NCBI GenBank assembly: GCA_045594025.1
Contig: JAZNXS010000027.1
Span: 1 to 25,841, forward strand
Origin: Scatosoma sp045594025
GTDB lineage: Bacteria; Bacillota; Clostridia; Christensenellales; Borkfalkiaceae
Direction of reading: 5' to 3'
Length of the DNA: 25,841 nt
Below are positions 1 through 7,910 of this stretch, in pieces; position 1 is the stretch's first letter; the number at the start of each line of letters is the position of its first letter. Under the pieces are notes generated by a model. It was not told the origin of the DNA and searched no databases. It worked only from the letters and a program-made list of their open reading frames with translations. Position numbers and translations under genes: made by a program.

Positions 1-9
1 GATAAAAAG

Positions 10-3000
10 ATGAATTATTTATTAGAGTTGGATGAAAATTTTCATGATACAATTTCCAATATATATTCGTCATTGATGCCTAAGGAGCGTAGGCTGTCTT
101 TTTTGCAATGCAAAGATTTGTTGCGAAAAAAGCAGACGGTAGCCGCATATTTATTGCTCTCGTATGCTTTATATCAAGAATATTCCATCGAAGATATTCG
201 TCTTACCTTTCGATATAATGCGCAAGGAAAACCTTATTTTCAAAACTATCCGCAGATATTTTTCAACTTATCCCATTCTGGGAAGTATATCCTTTGCTCG
301 CTTTCGAAGACGGAAATCGGTTGTGATATTCAGCAAAAACCCATAGAGGATATGCCGAATATTTCTGTATTGGAAACTATTGCGAAACTTGGTGAAAACG
401 CATCGCAAGAAGCAAACGTAATCCAAATGGAGAACGATTTTTATACCCTTGCAATCGGGCAGTACGGCGAAGTGTGTAAGGAAATCCAATTGGTGGATTG
501 TAAAACTTTGCTGGCGTATTTCGAGGCGAAAAGTACTTTGTTCGCCTATCTTACTTTAAATGCAAATGCGCACGTGGGGGAAATTTTGACCCCTCTGCAA
601 ATCTTGCGTCAGCAAATTGTCAAAACACCCGATAAAACGGCGGTAGTATATAAAAATCAAGAAATCACCTATCGGCAGTTAGATATGTATTCGGATATTA
701 TGGCACATCGATTAAAGGGGGCGGGCGTAAAACCGGGATCAGCGGTATTGCTGTCCGTGATGCCGAGTATTGAATTTTCGATTGCACAATGGGCGATTTT
801 AAAGGCGGGCGGATATTATGTTCCACTCAATCACCGTTGGCCGTTGGAGCGGGTAAATTATATTATACAAGATTGCGGCGCGCGTGTAATGGTGCTGGAT
901 CAACATCATATGTTTGCTGATTGTAATGTGGAAACGAAAATTATTTGTGAAAATTATGACGGTTTCACGCAGCCTTTCCCTGAATTACCTGAGGATACAC
1001 AGGATATTTTTTATGTGATATATACATCGGGCTCGACGGGCACGCCGAAAGGGGTTATGGTAAGCAAGCAAAACGTTGCGACCTTTTCGCAAAACGTGCC
1101 GGGTAGCTATTTTTACGAAATCGTTGGGGATAACAGTATCAACGTGGCGTGTAATTGCCCCGTCTCGTTTGATATGAGCGTAGGGGAGAATACAACAACT
1201 TTGTTGAACGGGGCAACGGTTGTGTTTGCCGATGAAAATGATCAGTTACCGGATAACTTTTCCGATTTTATTCTTTCCCATGATATAAAAATTTTGTGGG
1301 CGACTCCGTCAAAATTTAAGATGTATTTAAAAACAGACGCCTGCCAAGAAGGCTTGAACCATTTGAAAGCCGTTGTGCTTGCAGGGGAGACTTTGGGGCG
1401 TGAAATTGCGGAGATGTCTAAAGCATATTCTTATAACCTTTTTAATACTTACGCGCCTACGGAAACGACGATTATTTCCACCTATTATCAGGTGAGAGAA
1501 GTACAATCGAATATCCCTATCGGGGTGCCTTTTTACGGTGAAACCTGTTTTGTGCTTTCGGAGGAAGGCACGCTGTGCGAACAGGAAGAAAAGGGGGAAC
1601 TGTGTATAGGCGGTAAGGGGATTGCGCTTGGGTATATGAATAAGGAAGACCAAACGCGTGAGAAATTTATACCCAATCCTTATGGGGATGGACGAATGTA
1701 TCGCACAGGCGATATTGCTGCTTTGGATAAAGACGGGTTGATACGTTTTTACGGCCGAAAAGACCATCAGGTAAAGGTGAACGGTTTCCGTGTGGAGATT
1801 GAAGAGGTGGAAAGTGCCATTTATCAATATACCCACAAAAAAGCAGTGGTTGTCTATAAAAATGGGAATCTAATTGCGGTTGCGGAAGGTAAATTTTTTA
1901 AGGGTATTGCCGATATTTTAAAGGAAAAATTGCCCGACTATATGCTTCCCACGCTGTATTACGAAATGGATAAATTCCCTCTGAATGCAAACGGGAAAAT
2001 CGATAGACAAAAGGTGGATTTGTATATTTCCAGTCAAGGGTTAAACAGTGTATATTGTCCGCCGCAAAATGCATTGCAGACGGAACTTATCAGCGCGTGG
2101 GAGAACGTGATTTCCTATCGTCCGATTGGGATAGACGATTCGTTTTATGCACTTGGCGGGGATTCGATTGATGCAATGCGTATTGCTTCGGCTTTAAAAC
2201 ACCGCGGTATGCAGATATCCATGTACGATATTATGGATTTAAAAACGATACGCAAAATATCCGAGGCAATTCAAGCGAAGGGAGAAAATGCGATCGACTT
2301 GCTTTGCACCTCGTTTTTGCCTGAAATGTACGCCAAAGAAGGGGCGTATATTGCCACAAACGAAATTGAAAAGTATATCGACAATTACCGTGAACTTCCT
2401 GTACAAATAGAATACAAACCCTTAAAAATGCATAAGGAAATCATTTGCGCAACAACGGGGTTCGAACGAAAAATTTATAAAGTAAATGGAACAAAGGACG
2501 TGGAAAAAGTACAGTCAGCCTTACGGCAATTACTGCAAACACATGCCGCGTTCCGTACTGTTTACGACCATTCTACCTCATTATGTAAGCAATATACATG
2601 TACGGATTCTTGGTATATTCCCGTCATTGATATTCAAGAAGTAAATGCCGCATTTTTACGACAAATGTCTTTGTCTAGTCGCAAAAACGATTTGCAATAT
2701 CTTTCGTATATGTTCGTGGTTCGAGATAAAGAAGATGCATTGTATGCAGTGATTGCATTGCATTTCTGCTTCGATGACCGTCGCACGCAAAAGAACCTGC
2801 ACGAGCAGTTGTTGTTGTTCCTCAATCAAACGTCTCAAGGGGGAGCTAGCGAGTGCGTTGGACCGTATGAGTATGCCAATATGGTGCGGATGTATAAAGA
2901 TGCATTTAAGGAAAGATGCTCGCCAAGGATTCAAAAGGAGTTGCAGCTGTTTTCTCAGCTTACGGCTGATGCCGCATTGGATGCGTATTTAAACAGGGCG

Positions 3001-3555
3001 AAGTGCAACCATTTTATCTGCAAAGTGTTGTCCGATGAGGCGTTGGCTCGCAAAATTACGGATCAGCCGTTGAACTTTCTTATAGGACTTTACAGCCATA
3101 TTTTACGGGCGATCAGCGGTTTTGCCAGTTTTCCGATTTATATCATTGACCAAAACAGAAATGTATTCAATGAAAAAATGATACATTCTGTGATTGATTT
3201 TATCCCGATGGTTGCAGGGGATGAGGATAAGGATTATTATACGCTGTTTAAAGACTTTTTAAAAAGCAAAACGCCAGGGGACTTGCTTGTGGAAAATGAA
3301 ACCTGGGATAACAGTCAGGGCGCATTGCCGTTTTTTAATTACATACCTGCCTATGACGATGCGGACAATGGCGAGTTGATTGTAGGTGATAAAACACAGG
3401 TGATCACCGTTTTAGAACGTGAAGGTAACAGCCGTATGTCCTTCAGTGCCTTCGTAAAAGACGGGATGCTGTATATGATTTTTGATTTGCCTGCAAGTTT
3501 AGAAACGGTTGAAAAAATACTGAAACAAACTTTAATGGGTTTAAAGAGGAGTTAA
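10..3555 (+). CDS. Single-module NRPS-like protein: truncated PPTase region, adenylation, carrier and degenerate condensation domains
   Basis: The protein is 1181 residues. Residues 1-108 resemble the N-terminal half of an Sfp-type phosphopantetheinyl transferase: GKPYF at 73-77, FNLSHSG at 85-91, IGCDIQ at 103-108. The WxxKE helix of that family is missing. An adenylation domain runs from about 193 to 670, with YTSGSTGTPKG (338-348), FDMS (387-390, the Asp that normally binds an alpha-amino group), NTYAPTE (479-485), YRTGD (564-568) and PLNANGKID (657-665, catalytic Lys663). A carrier domain follows with GGDSI, the phosphopantetheine Ser being 719. Residues about 800-1181 look like a condensation-type domain in which HHxxxDG reads HFCFDDR (918-924). 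It should activate an amino acid and load it on its own carrier; the product is unknown. Only nine bases precede the ATG and the frame is open there, so the start could lie upstream, although this ATG fits the family N-terminus. It leads an operon with the next two genes. Confidence 0.85.
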   Translation: MNYLLELDENFHDTISNIYSSLMPKERRLSFLQCKDLLRKKQTVAAYLLLSYALYQEYSIEDIRLTFRYNAQGKPYFQNYPQIFFNLSHSGKYILCSLSKTEIGCDIQQKPIEDMPNISVLETIAKLGENASQEANVIQMENDFYTLAIGQYGEVCKEIQLVDCKTLLAYFEAKSTLFAYLTLNANAHVGEILTPLQILRQQIVKTPDKTAVVYKNQEITYRQLDMYSDIMAHRLKGAGVKPGSAVLLSVMPSIEFSIAQWAILKAGGYYVPLNHRWPLERVNYIIQDCGARVMVLDQHHMFADCNVETKIICENYDGFTQPFPELPEDTQDIFYVIYTSGSTGTPKGVMVSKQNVATFSQNVPGSYFYEIVGDNSINVACNCPVSFDMSVGENTTTLLNGATVVFADENDQLPDNFSDFILSHDIKILWATPSKFKMYLKTDACQEGLNHLKAVVLAGETLGREIAEMSKAYSYNLFNTYAPTETTIISTYYQVREVQSNIPIGVPFYGETCFVLSEEGTLCEQEEKGELCIGGKGIALGYMNKEDQTREKFIPNPYGDGRMYRTGDIAALDKDGLIRFYGRKDHQVKVNGFRVEIEEVESAIYQYTHKKAVVVYKNGNLIAVAEGKFFKGIADILKEKLPDYMLPTLYYEMDKFPLNANGKIDRQKVDLYISSQGLNSVYCPPQNALQTELISAWENVISYRPIGIDDSFYALGGDSIDAMRIASALKHRGMQISMYDIMDLKTIRKISEAIQAKGENAIDLLCTSFLPEMYAKEGAYIATNEIEKYIDNYRELPVQIEYKPLKMHKEIICATTGFERKIYKVNGTKDVEKVQSALRQLLQTHAAFRTVYDHSTSLCKQYTCTDSWYIPVIDIQEVNAAFLRQMSLSSRKNDLQYLSYMFVVRDKEDALYAVIALHFCFDDRRTQKNLHEQLLLFLNQTSQGGASECVGPYEYANMVRMYKDAFKERCSPRIQKELQLFSQLTADAALDAYLNRAKCNHFICKVLSDEALARKITDQPLNFLIGLYSHILRAISGFASFPIYIIDQNRNVFNEKMIHSVIDFIPMVAGDEDKDYYTLFKDFLKSKTPGDLLVENETWDNSQGALPFFNYIPAYDDADNGELIVGDKTQVITVLEREGNSRMSFSAFVKDGMLYMIFDLPASLETVEKILKQTLMGLKRS

Positions 3556-3562
3556 AAATATA

Positions 3563-4003
3563 ATGATTAAGAGAAAATTATTATTTGATTTATTTCAAGA
3601 TATTGTCGTAGGGTTGGCGATTACGGCGACGGTATGTATTTGTCTAAAGAACTTTACAACGCTCTTGGCATTTTTGGGAGACTGGGGGCTTGCATTTGTC
3701 ATCAATTATGTGACGGGTTTGATTATTCCCACGGAAAAAATAGCTATATTTTTTGCAAAAAAATTAAAGTTGAAAGGGCTGGGTACAAAAATAACAGTCA
3801 CGGCTGTCAACAGTTTTGTTTATGTTACGGTTATTAGCTTTGCAATGTTTGCAATAAAAGTAGGGGTAAACGAAATCCTTTTACAGCTGATGTTAAAAAC
3901 CTATTTCTTCCTATTGCCTGTTGCTTTTGTTGTAGGCTTTTTTATGGCTTCGGTGTCGAACGTTTTGGTGGATAAAATTTGTGGCGTTTCTTCAGAAAAA
4001 TAG
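3563..4003 (+). CDS. Small four-helix membrane protein of unknown function
   Basis: This is a 146-residue hydrophobic protein with about four predicted membrane spans (roughly residues 12-31, 36-56, 79-100 and 110-132) and basic loops such as KKLKLKG near 66-72. The general look recalls small DUF2798-type membrane proteins, but I do not recognise it firmly. An AGAGGAG ribosome binding site overlaps the end of the NRPS-like gene, whose stop lies seven bases upstream, so the two are surely co-transcribed. The position between an NRPS-like gene and a flavoenzyme suggests a membrane partner such as export or immunity. That role is inference from context only. Confidence 0.7.
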   Translation: MIKRKLLFDLFQDIVVGLAITATVCICLKNFTTLLAFLGDWGLAFVINYVTGLIIPTEKIAIFFAKKLKLKGLGTKITVTAVNSFVYVTVISFAMFAIKVGVNEILLQLMLKTYFFLLPVAFVVGFFMASVSNVLVDKICGVSSEK

Positions 4004-4024
4004 TACGGCTTGGGATGTATCAAT

Positions 4025-4921
4025 ATGACTGAAAATATGTATGATTATGCGGTTATCGGCGCGGGACCGGCAGGATGTTTTGTGGCGCATGAACTGCACA
4101 AAAAAAATAAAAGGGTAATTGTTTTTGAAAAACAAGCGAAAGGATTTCGTAAGGTTTGCGGTGACGGATTGTCCAAAAATTGTGTGCGCTTGTTAAAATC
4201 GTCGCACTTCCCTTTTGAAAGCTTGACGGCGCTTGGCGCTAAAAAAATAGAAAAATCCATCCTCATTGATGGGGAAGGTGTGGTCAAAGAAGGGGATTTT
4301 TCCCCTGATGAGCCCTGTCCTTATGGAATTTCAAGGGATTTGTTAGACGGGGCATTTCAGGATTGGATTTTAGGGGAAGGGATTGAACTTCGGTTTCAAT
4401 CTGAGGTTGTGTCCATTCAATGCCAAGGGGACGCGTATAACGTAAACGGTTGCTTGTGTAAAGAGTATATTGTGGCGAGCGGGGTTTACGCGAAAGATCC
4501 TACGACGGGGATCGCCATTCACAAATTGAAAAATGCTCCGATTGGCATGGCGATGATTGTAGAAGTAAAGTCGGAAGAAAAACCGTTTTTTCTTTTTGAC
4601 CGTAATAAGAAATATTTGGGGGCATACGGTTGGATATTCAAATTGGAAAAGGATTTATGGAATATCGGGGTATGGTTAAAAGAGGATAAGGCACGTTTAA
4701 AGGAATTGTTTGAAGAGTTTGTGCAGGGTAGACTTACCGAGTATTTAGGGAAGGATTACAAAGTTGTTGTACCGCCTCGTACTGCGCCTTTGGCAATTAC
4801 AAAAATGCCGGCACAGCTTTATTGCATTGGGGATGCAAGTGGGACTTGTGATGAGGAAACGGGGGAAGGTATATCTCAAGCGATTGAGTCAGCTTGGGCT
4901 TATGCTGATAAAATTATTTAA
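4025..4921 (+). CDS. FAD-dependent oxidoreductase, geranylgeranyl reductase-like
   Basis: The protein is 298 residues from ATG 4025, preceded by a weak GGGA site about 10 bases upstream. An in-frame TTG at 4010 would add five residues and is less likely. The N-terminus has the dinucleotide-binding fold (YDYAVIGAGPAG, GxGxxG at 12-17, acidic end FEK near 35-36), then a VCGDGLS segment typical of the geranylgeranyl reductase/flavin monooxygenase-like family. The C-terminal flavin motif CIGDASGTCDEETGEG is followed by an ISQAIESAW helix. Known relatives reduce or hydroxylate lipids, quinones or small molecules; the substrate here cannot be told. It ends the NRPS-like operon and may modify the product of that enzyme. 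It is shorter than the roughly 400 residues usual for the family, lacking most of the C-terminal extension. Confidence 0.8.
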   Translation: MTENMYDYAVIGAGPAGCFVAHELHKKNKRVIVFEKQAKGFRKVCGDGLSKNCVRLLKSSHFPFESLTALGAKKIEKSILIDGEGVVKEGDFSPDEPCPYGISRDLLDGAFQDWILGEGIELRFQSEVVSIQCQGDAYNVNGCLCKEYIVASGVYAKDPTTGIAIHKLKNAPIGMAMIVEVKSEEKPFFLFDRNKKYLGAYGWIFKLEKDLWNIGVWLKEDKARLKELFEEFVQGRLTEYLGKDYKVVVPPRTAPLAITKMPAQLYCIGDASGTCDEETGEGISQAIESAWAYADKII

Positions 4922-5135
4922 GAGGTTTTGAATTTTCTGAGTGTATAATTTATAGGTCAGGTTGCGAGAAACATCCTTGCAGGGTTCTCGTGTTCGCCAA
5001 ACCAAAAATAAAGGAATACATAACAAGAGTGTTGGATGATCAGGGGGGCTTGGTGCAAAGCACCAAAGAAAAAAGTCTCGCGTATAGACGCTCGCATTTT
5101 TCCGAACCCTTGCAGGGTTCTCGTCCCTGCTCATA
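4922..5135. other. Non-coding spacer with a 17-bp direct repeat and small hairpins
   Basis: No convincing gene is present. The 17-base string CCTTGCAGGGTTCTCGT occurs at 4975-4991 and again at 5108-5124; the second copy lies in a small hairpin (GAACCC/GGGTTC). Another perfect hairpin, TTGGTGC-AAA-GCACCAA, lies at about 5050-5066. It could be a degenerate small repeat element between the NRPS-like operon and the tRNA array. Confidence 0.5.
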
Positions 5136-5172
5136 CAAGAAAAAACACACCGCAAAGGTGTGTTTTTTCTTG
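5136..5172. terminator. Bidirectional intrinsic terminator between NRPS-like operon and tRNA operon
   Basis: A 16-bp perfect stem (CAAGAAAAAACACACC, loop GCAAA, then the complement ending in TTTTTTCTTG) lies immediately past the CCA end of the last tRNA. The A and T runs are part of the stem, so it can stop transcription on both strands: the tRNA operon (minus) and the operon ending at 4921 (plus). Confidence 0.85.
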
Positions 5173-5246
5173 GTGGACGATCAGGGACTCGAACCCTGGG
5201 CCCATTGATTAAGAGTCAATTGCTCTACCAGCTGAGCTAATCGTCC
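5171..5246 (-). tRNA. tRNA-Lys (anticodon CTT)
   Basis: On the minus strand this folds as a standard 76-nt cloverleaf. The acceptor GGACGAT pairs with ATCGTCC, with discriminator A and encoded CCA. The D arm is AGCTCAGCTGGTAGAGC, the anticodon stem ATTGA/TCAAT carries loop CTCTTAA (anticodon CTT, reading AAG), and the T loop is GGTTCGAGTCC. It is the last gene of the six-tRNA operon, right before the terminator. Confidence 0.96.
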
Positions 5247-5250
5247 ATGT

Positions 5251-5326
5251 TGGTGGTCCATCGGAGACTCGAACTCCGGACACCCTGATTAAAAATCAGG
5301 TGCTCTACCGACTGAGCTAATGGGCC
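5251..5326 (-). tRNA. tRNA-Lys (anticodon TTT)
   Basis: This is a 76-nt cloverleaf on the minus strand with encoded CCA. The anticodon stem CCTGA/TCAGG has loop TTTTTAA (anticodon TTT, reading AAA and AAG). The acceptor strands are GGCCCAT and ATGGACC, which leaves a C3-A70 mismatch at the third pair. All other helices pair well, so I call it functional. Confidence 0.94.
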
Positions 5327-5353
5327 AACCTGGTATTTAATTGTCCACTTGTG

Positions 5354-5429
5354 TGGCTGGGGTGGCAGGATTTGAACCTACGAATGCCGGAATCAAAATC
5401 CGGTGCCTTAACCACTTGGCGACACCCCA
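5354..5429 (-). tRNA. tRNA-Gln (anticodon TTG)
   Basis: This is a 76-nt cloverleaf on the minus strand. The acceptor TGGGGTG pairs with CACCCCA, with discriminator G and encoded CCA. The anticodon stem CCGGA/TCCGG has loop TTTTGAT (anticodon TTG, reading CAA). The T arm contains GGTTCAAATCC. The U1-A72 start is typical of bacterial tRNA-Gln. Confidence 0.96.
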
Positions 5430-5438
5430 ATCAATAAA

Positions 5439-5516
5439 TGGGGCGGGCGACAAGAATCGAACTTGCGACCTCCAGGGCCACAATCTGGCGCTCTAACCAA
5501 CTGAGCTACGCCCGCC
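5439..5516 (-). tRNA. tRNA-His (anticodon GTG)
   Basis: The minus-strand cloverleaf has acceptor GCGGGCG/CGCCCGC, discriminator C, encoded CCA, and the extra G at position -1 (base 5516) that marks tRNA-His. The anticodon loop is TTGTGGC (anticodon GTG). The anticodon stem CCAGA/CCTGG has one A31-C39 mismatch at the loop end. Confidence 0.95.
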
Positions 5517-5532
5517 ATGTACGCCATTTATT

Positions 5533-5609
5533 TGGTGCGCCTGAAGAGATTCGAACTCCTGACACACGGCTTAGAAGGCCGTTGCTCTATCCAACTGAGC
5601 TACAGGCGC
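5533..5609 (-). tRNA. tRNA-Arg (anticodon TCT)
   Basis: This is a 77-nt cloverleaf on the minus strand. The acceptor GCGCCTG pairs with CAGGCGC, with discriminator A and encoded CCA. The anticodon stem ACGGC/GCCGT has loop CTTCTAA (anticodon TCT, reading AGA). Confidence 0.96.
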
Positions 5610-5632
5610 ATGTCTTACGCCGCGGAAAGTAG

Positions 5633-5706
<74 letters not shown>

Positions 5707-5745
5707 ATTCATCGCACTTCACCGTCGTATCGACAACGCTTGTAT

Positions 5746-5774
5746 ATAATAGCATTATTCAAATAAATTGTCAA
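5746..5774 (-). promoter_or_regulatory. Sigma-A promoter of the tRNA operon
   Basis: On the minus strand, TTGACA (5774-5769) and TATTAT (5751-5746) are separated by exactly 17 bases. The start point falls about 33 bases before tRNA-Gly. The perfect -35 box fits a strong stable-RNA promoter. The rest of the spacer up to 5944 is AT-rich and I see no gene in it. Confidence 0.9.
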
Positions 5775-5896
5775 ACACTTTTCCGTGCTTTTTCCAAAAA
5801 AAGTTTAATTTTTTTTAAATAGCCGTTTATTGCTGAGTAAATTTGCCGCTTTTAAAAAATTTTTTTCAAAACGCAAAAATGATGCTCGCCGTTTTG

Positions 5897-5926
5897 TTGC
5901 TTTATTTTTACGGATTGTGTTATAAT
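5897..5926 (+). promoter_or_regulatory. Possible plus-strand promoter upstream of purH
   Basis: TTGCTT (5897-5902), an 18-base spacer and a perfect TATAAT (5921-5926). Transcription from here would cross the minus-strand DUF1294-like gene in antisense before reaching purH about 420 bases later. No better purH promoter was found. Confidence 0.35.
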
Positions 5927-5944
5927 ATATACAATATATAATTA

Positions 5945-6298
5945 TTAACCGATCACAAGGAACCCGAACCCCGAACGGAAAAGGAGTACAAAGAGGTACA
6001 CGTTTAACACGCCAAGCAGGGGCATGAGTACCATTAGTAGCAAATCCGAACGCTTATATTTCAGTAAAAACATGCACACGTAAACGGTGATCGCACCGCC
6101 GAGTGCGCCTGTCAATAATAGTTTGCTCAGTGTTTTTTCGGGTTGTTTTTTGTTTTCGGATTGCGCGGAAGAAAGCGGCTCTGCTTGTCGATTTACTTCC
6201 TCTTGGCGTTCCTTATCACGAAAGCTTTTTACCAGTAAAAAAGCATAAAAATTGATGGCAATAATATAGGCAATTAACAAAACATACAAAATGATCAT
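5945..6298 (-). CDS. Small DUF1294-like membrane protein
   Basis: The protein is 117 residues from ATG 6298; a GTG at 6304 would add two. It has one N-terminal membrane span (about 2-20), a polar charged linker rich in E, Q, K and S (about 27-55), then two spans with GALGGA and a basic LLKYKRSDLL stretch. The GG-x-n-K layout recalls the DUF1294 family, in which GGxxG precedes an RHKT motif, but the RHKT is not conserved here. I see no good ribosome binding site. A weak minus-strand promoter could lie at 6325-6353 (TTCATA, 17, TATGAT with upstream TGC). The function of the family is unknown. It is divergent from purH with about 50 bases between starts. Confidence 0.6.
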   Translation of the reverse strand: MIILYVLLIAYIIAINFYAFLLVKSFRDKERQEEVNRQAEPLSSAQSENKKQPEKTLSKLLLTGALGGAITVYVCMFLLKYKRSDLLLMVLMPLLGVLNVYLFVLLFRSGFGFLVIG

Positions 6299-6348
6299 AC
6301 GCACAGTATGGGCAAAAAAGACAAATCATAGCAGAGGTAGAAAAGATT

Positions 6349-7890
6349 ATGAAAAAAAGAGCTTTGGTAAGTGTTTCCGATAAAGCAGGCATTGTGGAAT
6401 TTTGTCAACGTCTCGTTGCGTGCGGCTACGAGATTATTTCCACGGGCGGAACGGCGAAAGCGTTAAAGGACGCAGGGTTGCCCGTAATTGGCATCAGCGA
6501 GCTTACCGGTTTCCCCGAATGCCTTGACGGCAGAGTGAAAACGTTACATCCCGTTGTGCATGCAGGGCTTCTTGCGATGCGTTCCAATCCCGAACACATG
6601 GCGCAGATCGAAAGCTTGGGTATCAACACCATCGATATCGTAGCGGTTAATCTGTACCCTTTCAAGGCGACGATTTCTAAGCCCGGCGTGTCCTTTGAGG
6701 ACGCTGTAGAAAATATCGATATCGGCGGCCCTACGATGATTCGCGCGGCGGCGAAAAACTATCAGGACGTAGCCGTAGTCGTTGATCCCAAGGATTATGA
6801 GAGAGTACTTTCCGAGCTGGAGGAAGGGGAGATCACCCTTGAAACCAAGAAATATTTACAATATAAAGTATTCGCACATACGGCGGTGTACGATAGTATG
6901 ATTTCGAACTACTTGGCGGAAAAGCTGGATATTCGTTTTCCTGAAAGTATCACGTTTGCGTATGAAAAAGCGCAGGATATGCGCTATGGGGAAAACCCTC
7001 ATCAGGGCGCGTCTTATTACAGCGAGGAATTTATTCGCGCGGGTTCGCTTTCCAAGGCAAAGCAGCTTTGGGGGAAAGAGCTTTCCTATAATAATATCAA
7101 CGATGCAAACGGCGCTTTGGAGCTTGTAAAAGAGTTCGGCGATCAGCCTTGCGTAGTAGCGTGTAAGCACGCAAACCCCTGCGGCGTGGGCGTGGGAAAT
7201 ACCATTCACGAAGCGTATATCAAAGCATACGAATCCGATCCTGTGTCCGTATTCGGAGGCATTTTGGCGATCAACGGTATCGTGGACGAGGCAACGGCAA
7301 CGGAAATTCATAAGATTTTCATTGAAATCGTGATTGCGGAAGGATTCACGGCAGGCGCTCTGGAAATTTTACAGCAAAAGAAGAATATCCGTCTTTTGGA
7401 ATTGCCCGATATCAAGGCAAAACGTGAAAAGAGCGCATACGATATGAAGAAGATATACGGCGGCTTGCTTGTGCAGGATTATGATGAAACGCTGTTTGCG
7501 CCTGAGAACTTGAAAGTGGTTACCAAGCGCGCGCCTACGGAAGAAGAAATGGCGGCGATGCTGTTCAACTGGAAGGTGGTAAAGCACACGAAATCGAATG
7601 CGATCGTAGTGGGCAAAGCGGACAGAACGACGGGTATCGGCATGGGGCAGACCAACCGTATCTGGGCGGCGCAGCAAGCGATTGCGCACGCAGGCGAGGA
7701 AGTAAAGGGCTCGGTAATGGCGAGCGACGCCTTCTTCCCCTTCCCCGATTGCGTAGAAGAATGCGTAAAAGCAGGCATCACGGCGATCATTCAGCCGGGC
7801 GGCAGCATTAAGGACCAGCTTTCCATCGACGCCTGCGACGAAGCAGGCATCGCCATGATTTTCGTGGGCGACAGACACTTCAAGCACTAA
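6349..7890 (+). CDS. purH: Bifunctional AICAR formyltransferase/IMP cyclohydrolase
   Basis: The protein is 513 residues, the usual PurH length. The N-terminal MGS-like IMP cyclohydrolase domain shows SVSDKAGI, STGGTAKAL, TGFPECLDGRVKTLHP and DIGGPTMIRAAAKN. The C-terminal AICAR transformylase domain shows RYGENPHQ, the catalytic Lys-His pair in ACKHANPCGVG, and a C-terminus with AITAIIQPGGSIKD and FVGDRHFKH. It catalyses the last two steps of IMP synthesis in the cytosol. An AGAGG site lies 11 bases before the ATG. No other pur gene is next to it, and a strong terminator lies 150 bases past its stop, so it is probably monocistronic. No purine riboswitch is visible upstream. Confidence 0.97.
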   Translation: MKKRALVSVSDKAGIVEFCQRLVACGYEIISTGGTAKALKDAGLPVIGISELTGFPECLDGRVKTLHPVVHAGLLAMRSNPEHMAQIESLGINTIDIVAVNLYPFKATISKPGVSFEDAVENIDIGGPTMIRAAAKNYQDVAVVVDPKDYERVLSELEEGEITLETKKYLQYKVFAHTAVYDSMISNYLAEKLDIRFPESITFAYEKAQDMRYGENPHQGASYYSEEFIRAGSLSKAKQLWGKELSYNNINDANGALELVKEFGDQPCVVACKHANPCGVGVGNTIHEAYIKAYESDPVSVFGGILAINGIVDEATATEIHKIFIEIVIAEGFTAGALEILQQKKNIRLLELPDIKAKREKSAYDMKKIYGGLLVQDYDETLFAPENLKVVTKRAPTEEEMAAMLFNWKVVKHTKSNAIVVGKADRTTGIGMGQTNRIWAAQQAIAHAGEEVKGSVMASDAFFPFPDCVEECVKAGITAIIQPGGSIKDQLSIDACDEAGIAMIFVGDRHFKH

Positions 7891-7910
7891 GCGGAGCCGC
7901 CGATTGACAA

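Noticed and set aside
5112..5128. tRNA-like T arm (CAGGG TTCTCGT CCCTG)
   Set aside because: The loop lacks the TTCRA pattern and no cloverleaf can be built upstream.
4889..5155. 88-codon minus-strand frame
   Set aside because: It spans the direct-repeat spacer and the terminator and overlaps the end of the flavoprotein gene; no ribosome binding site.
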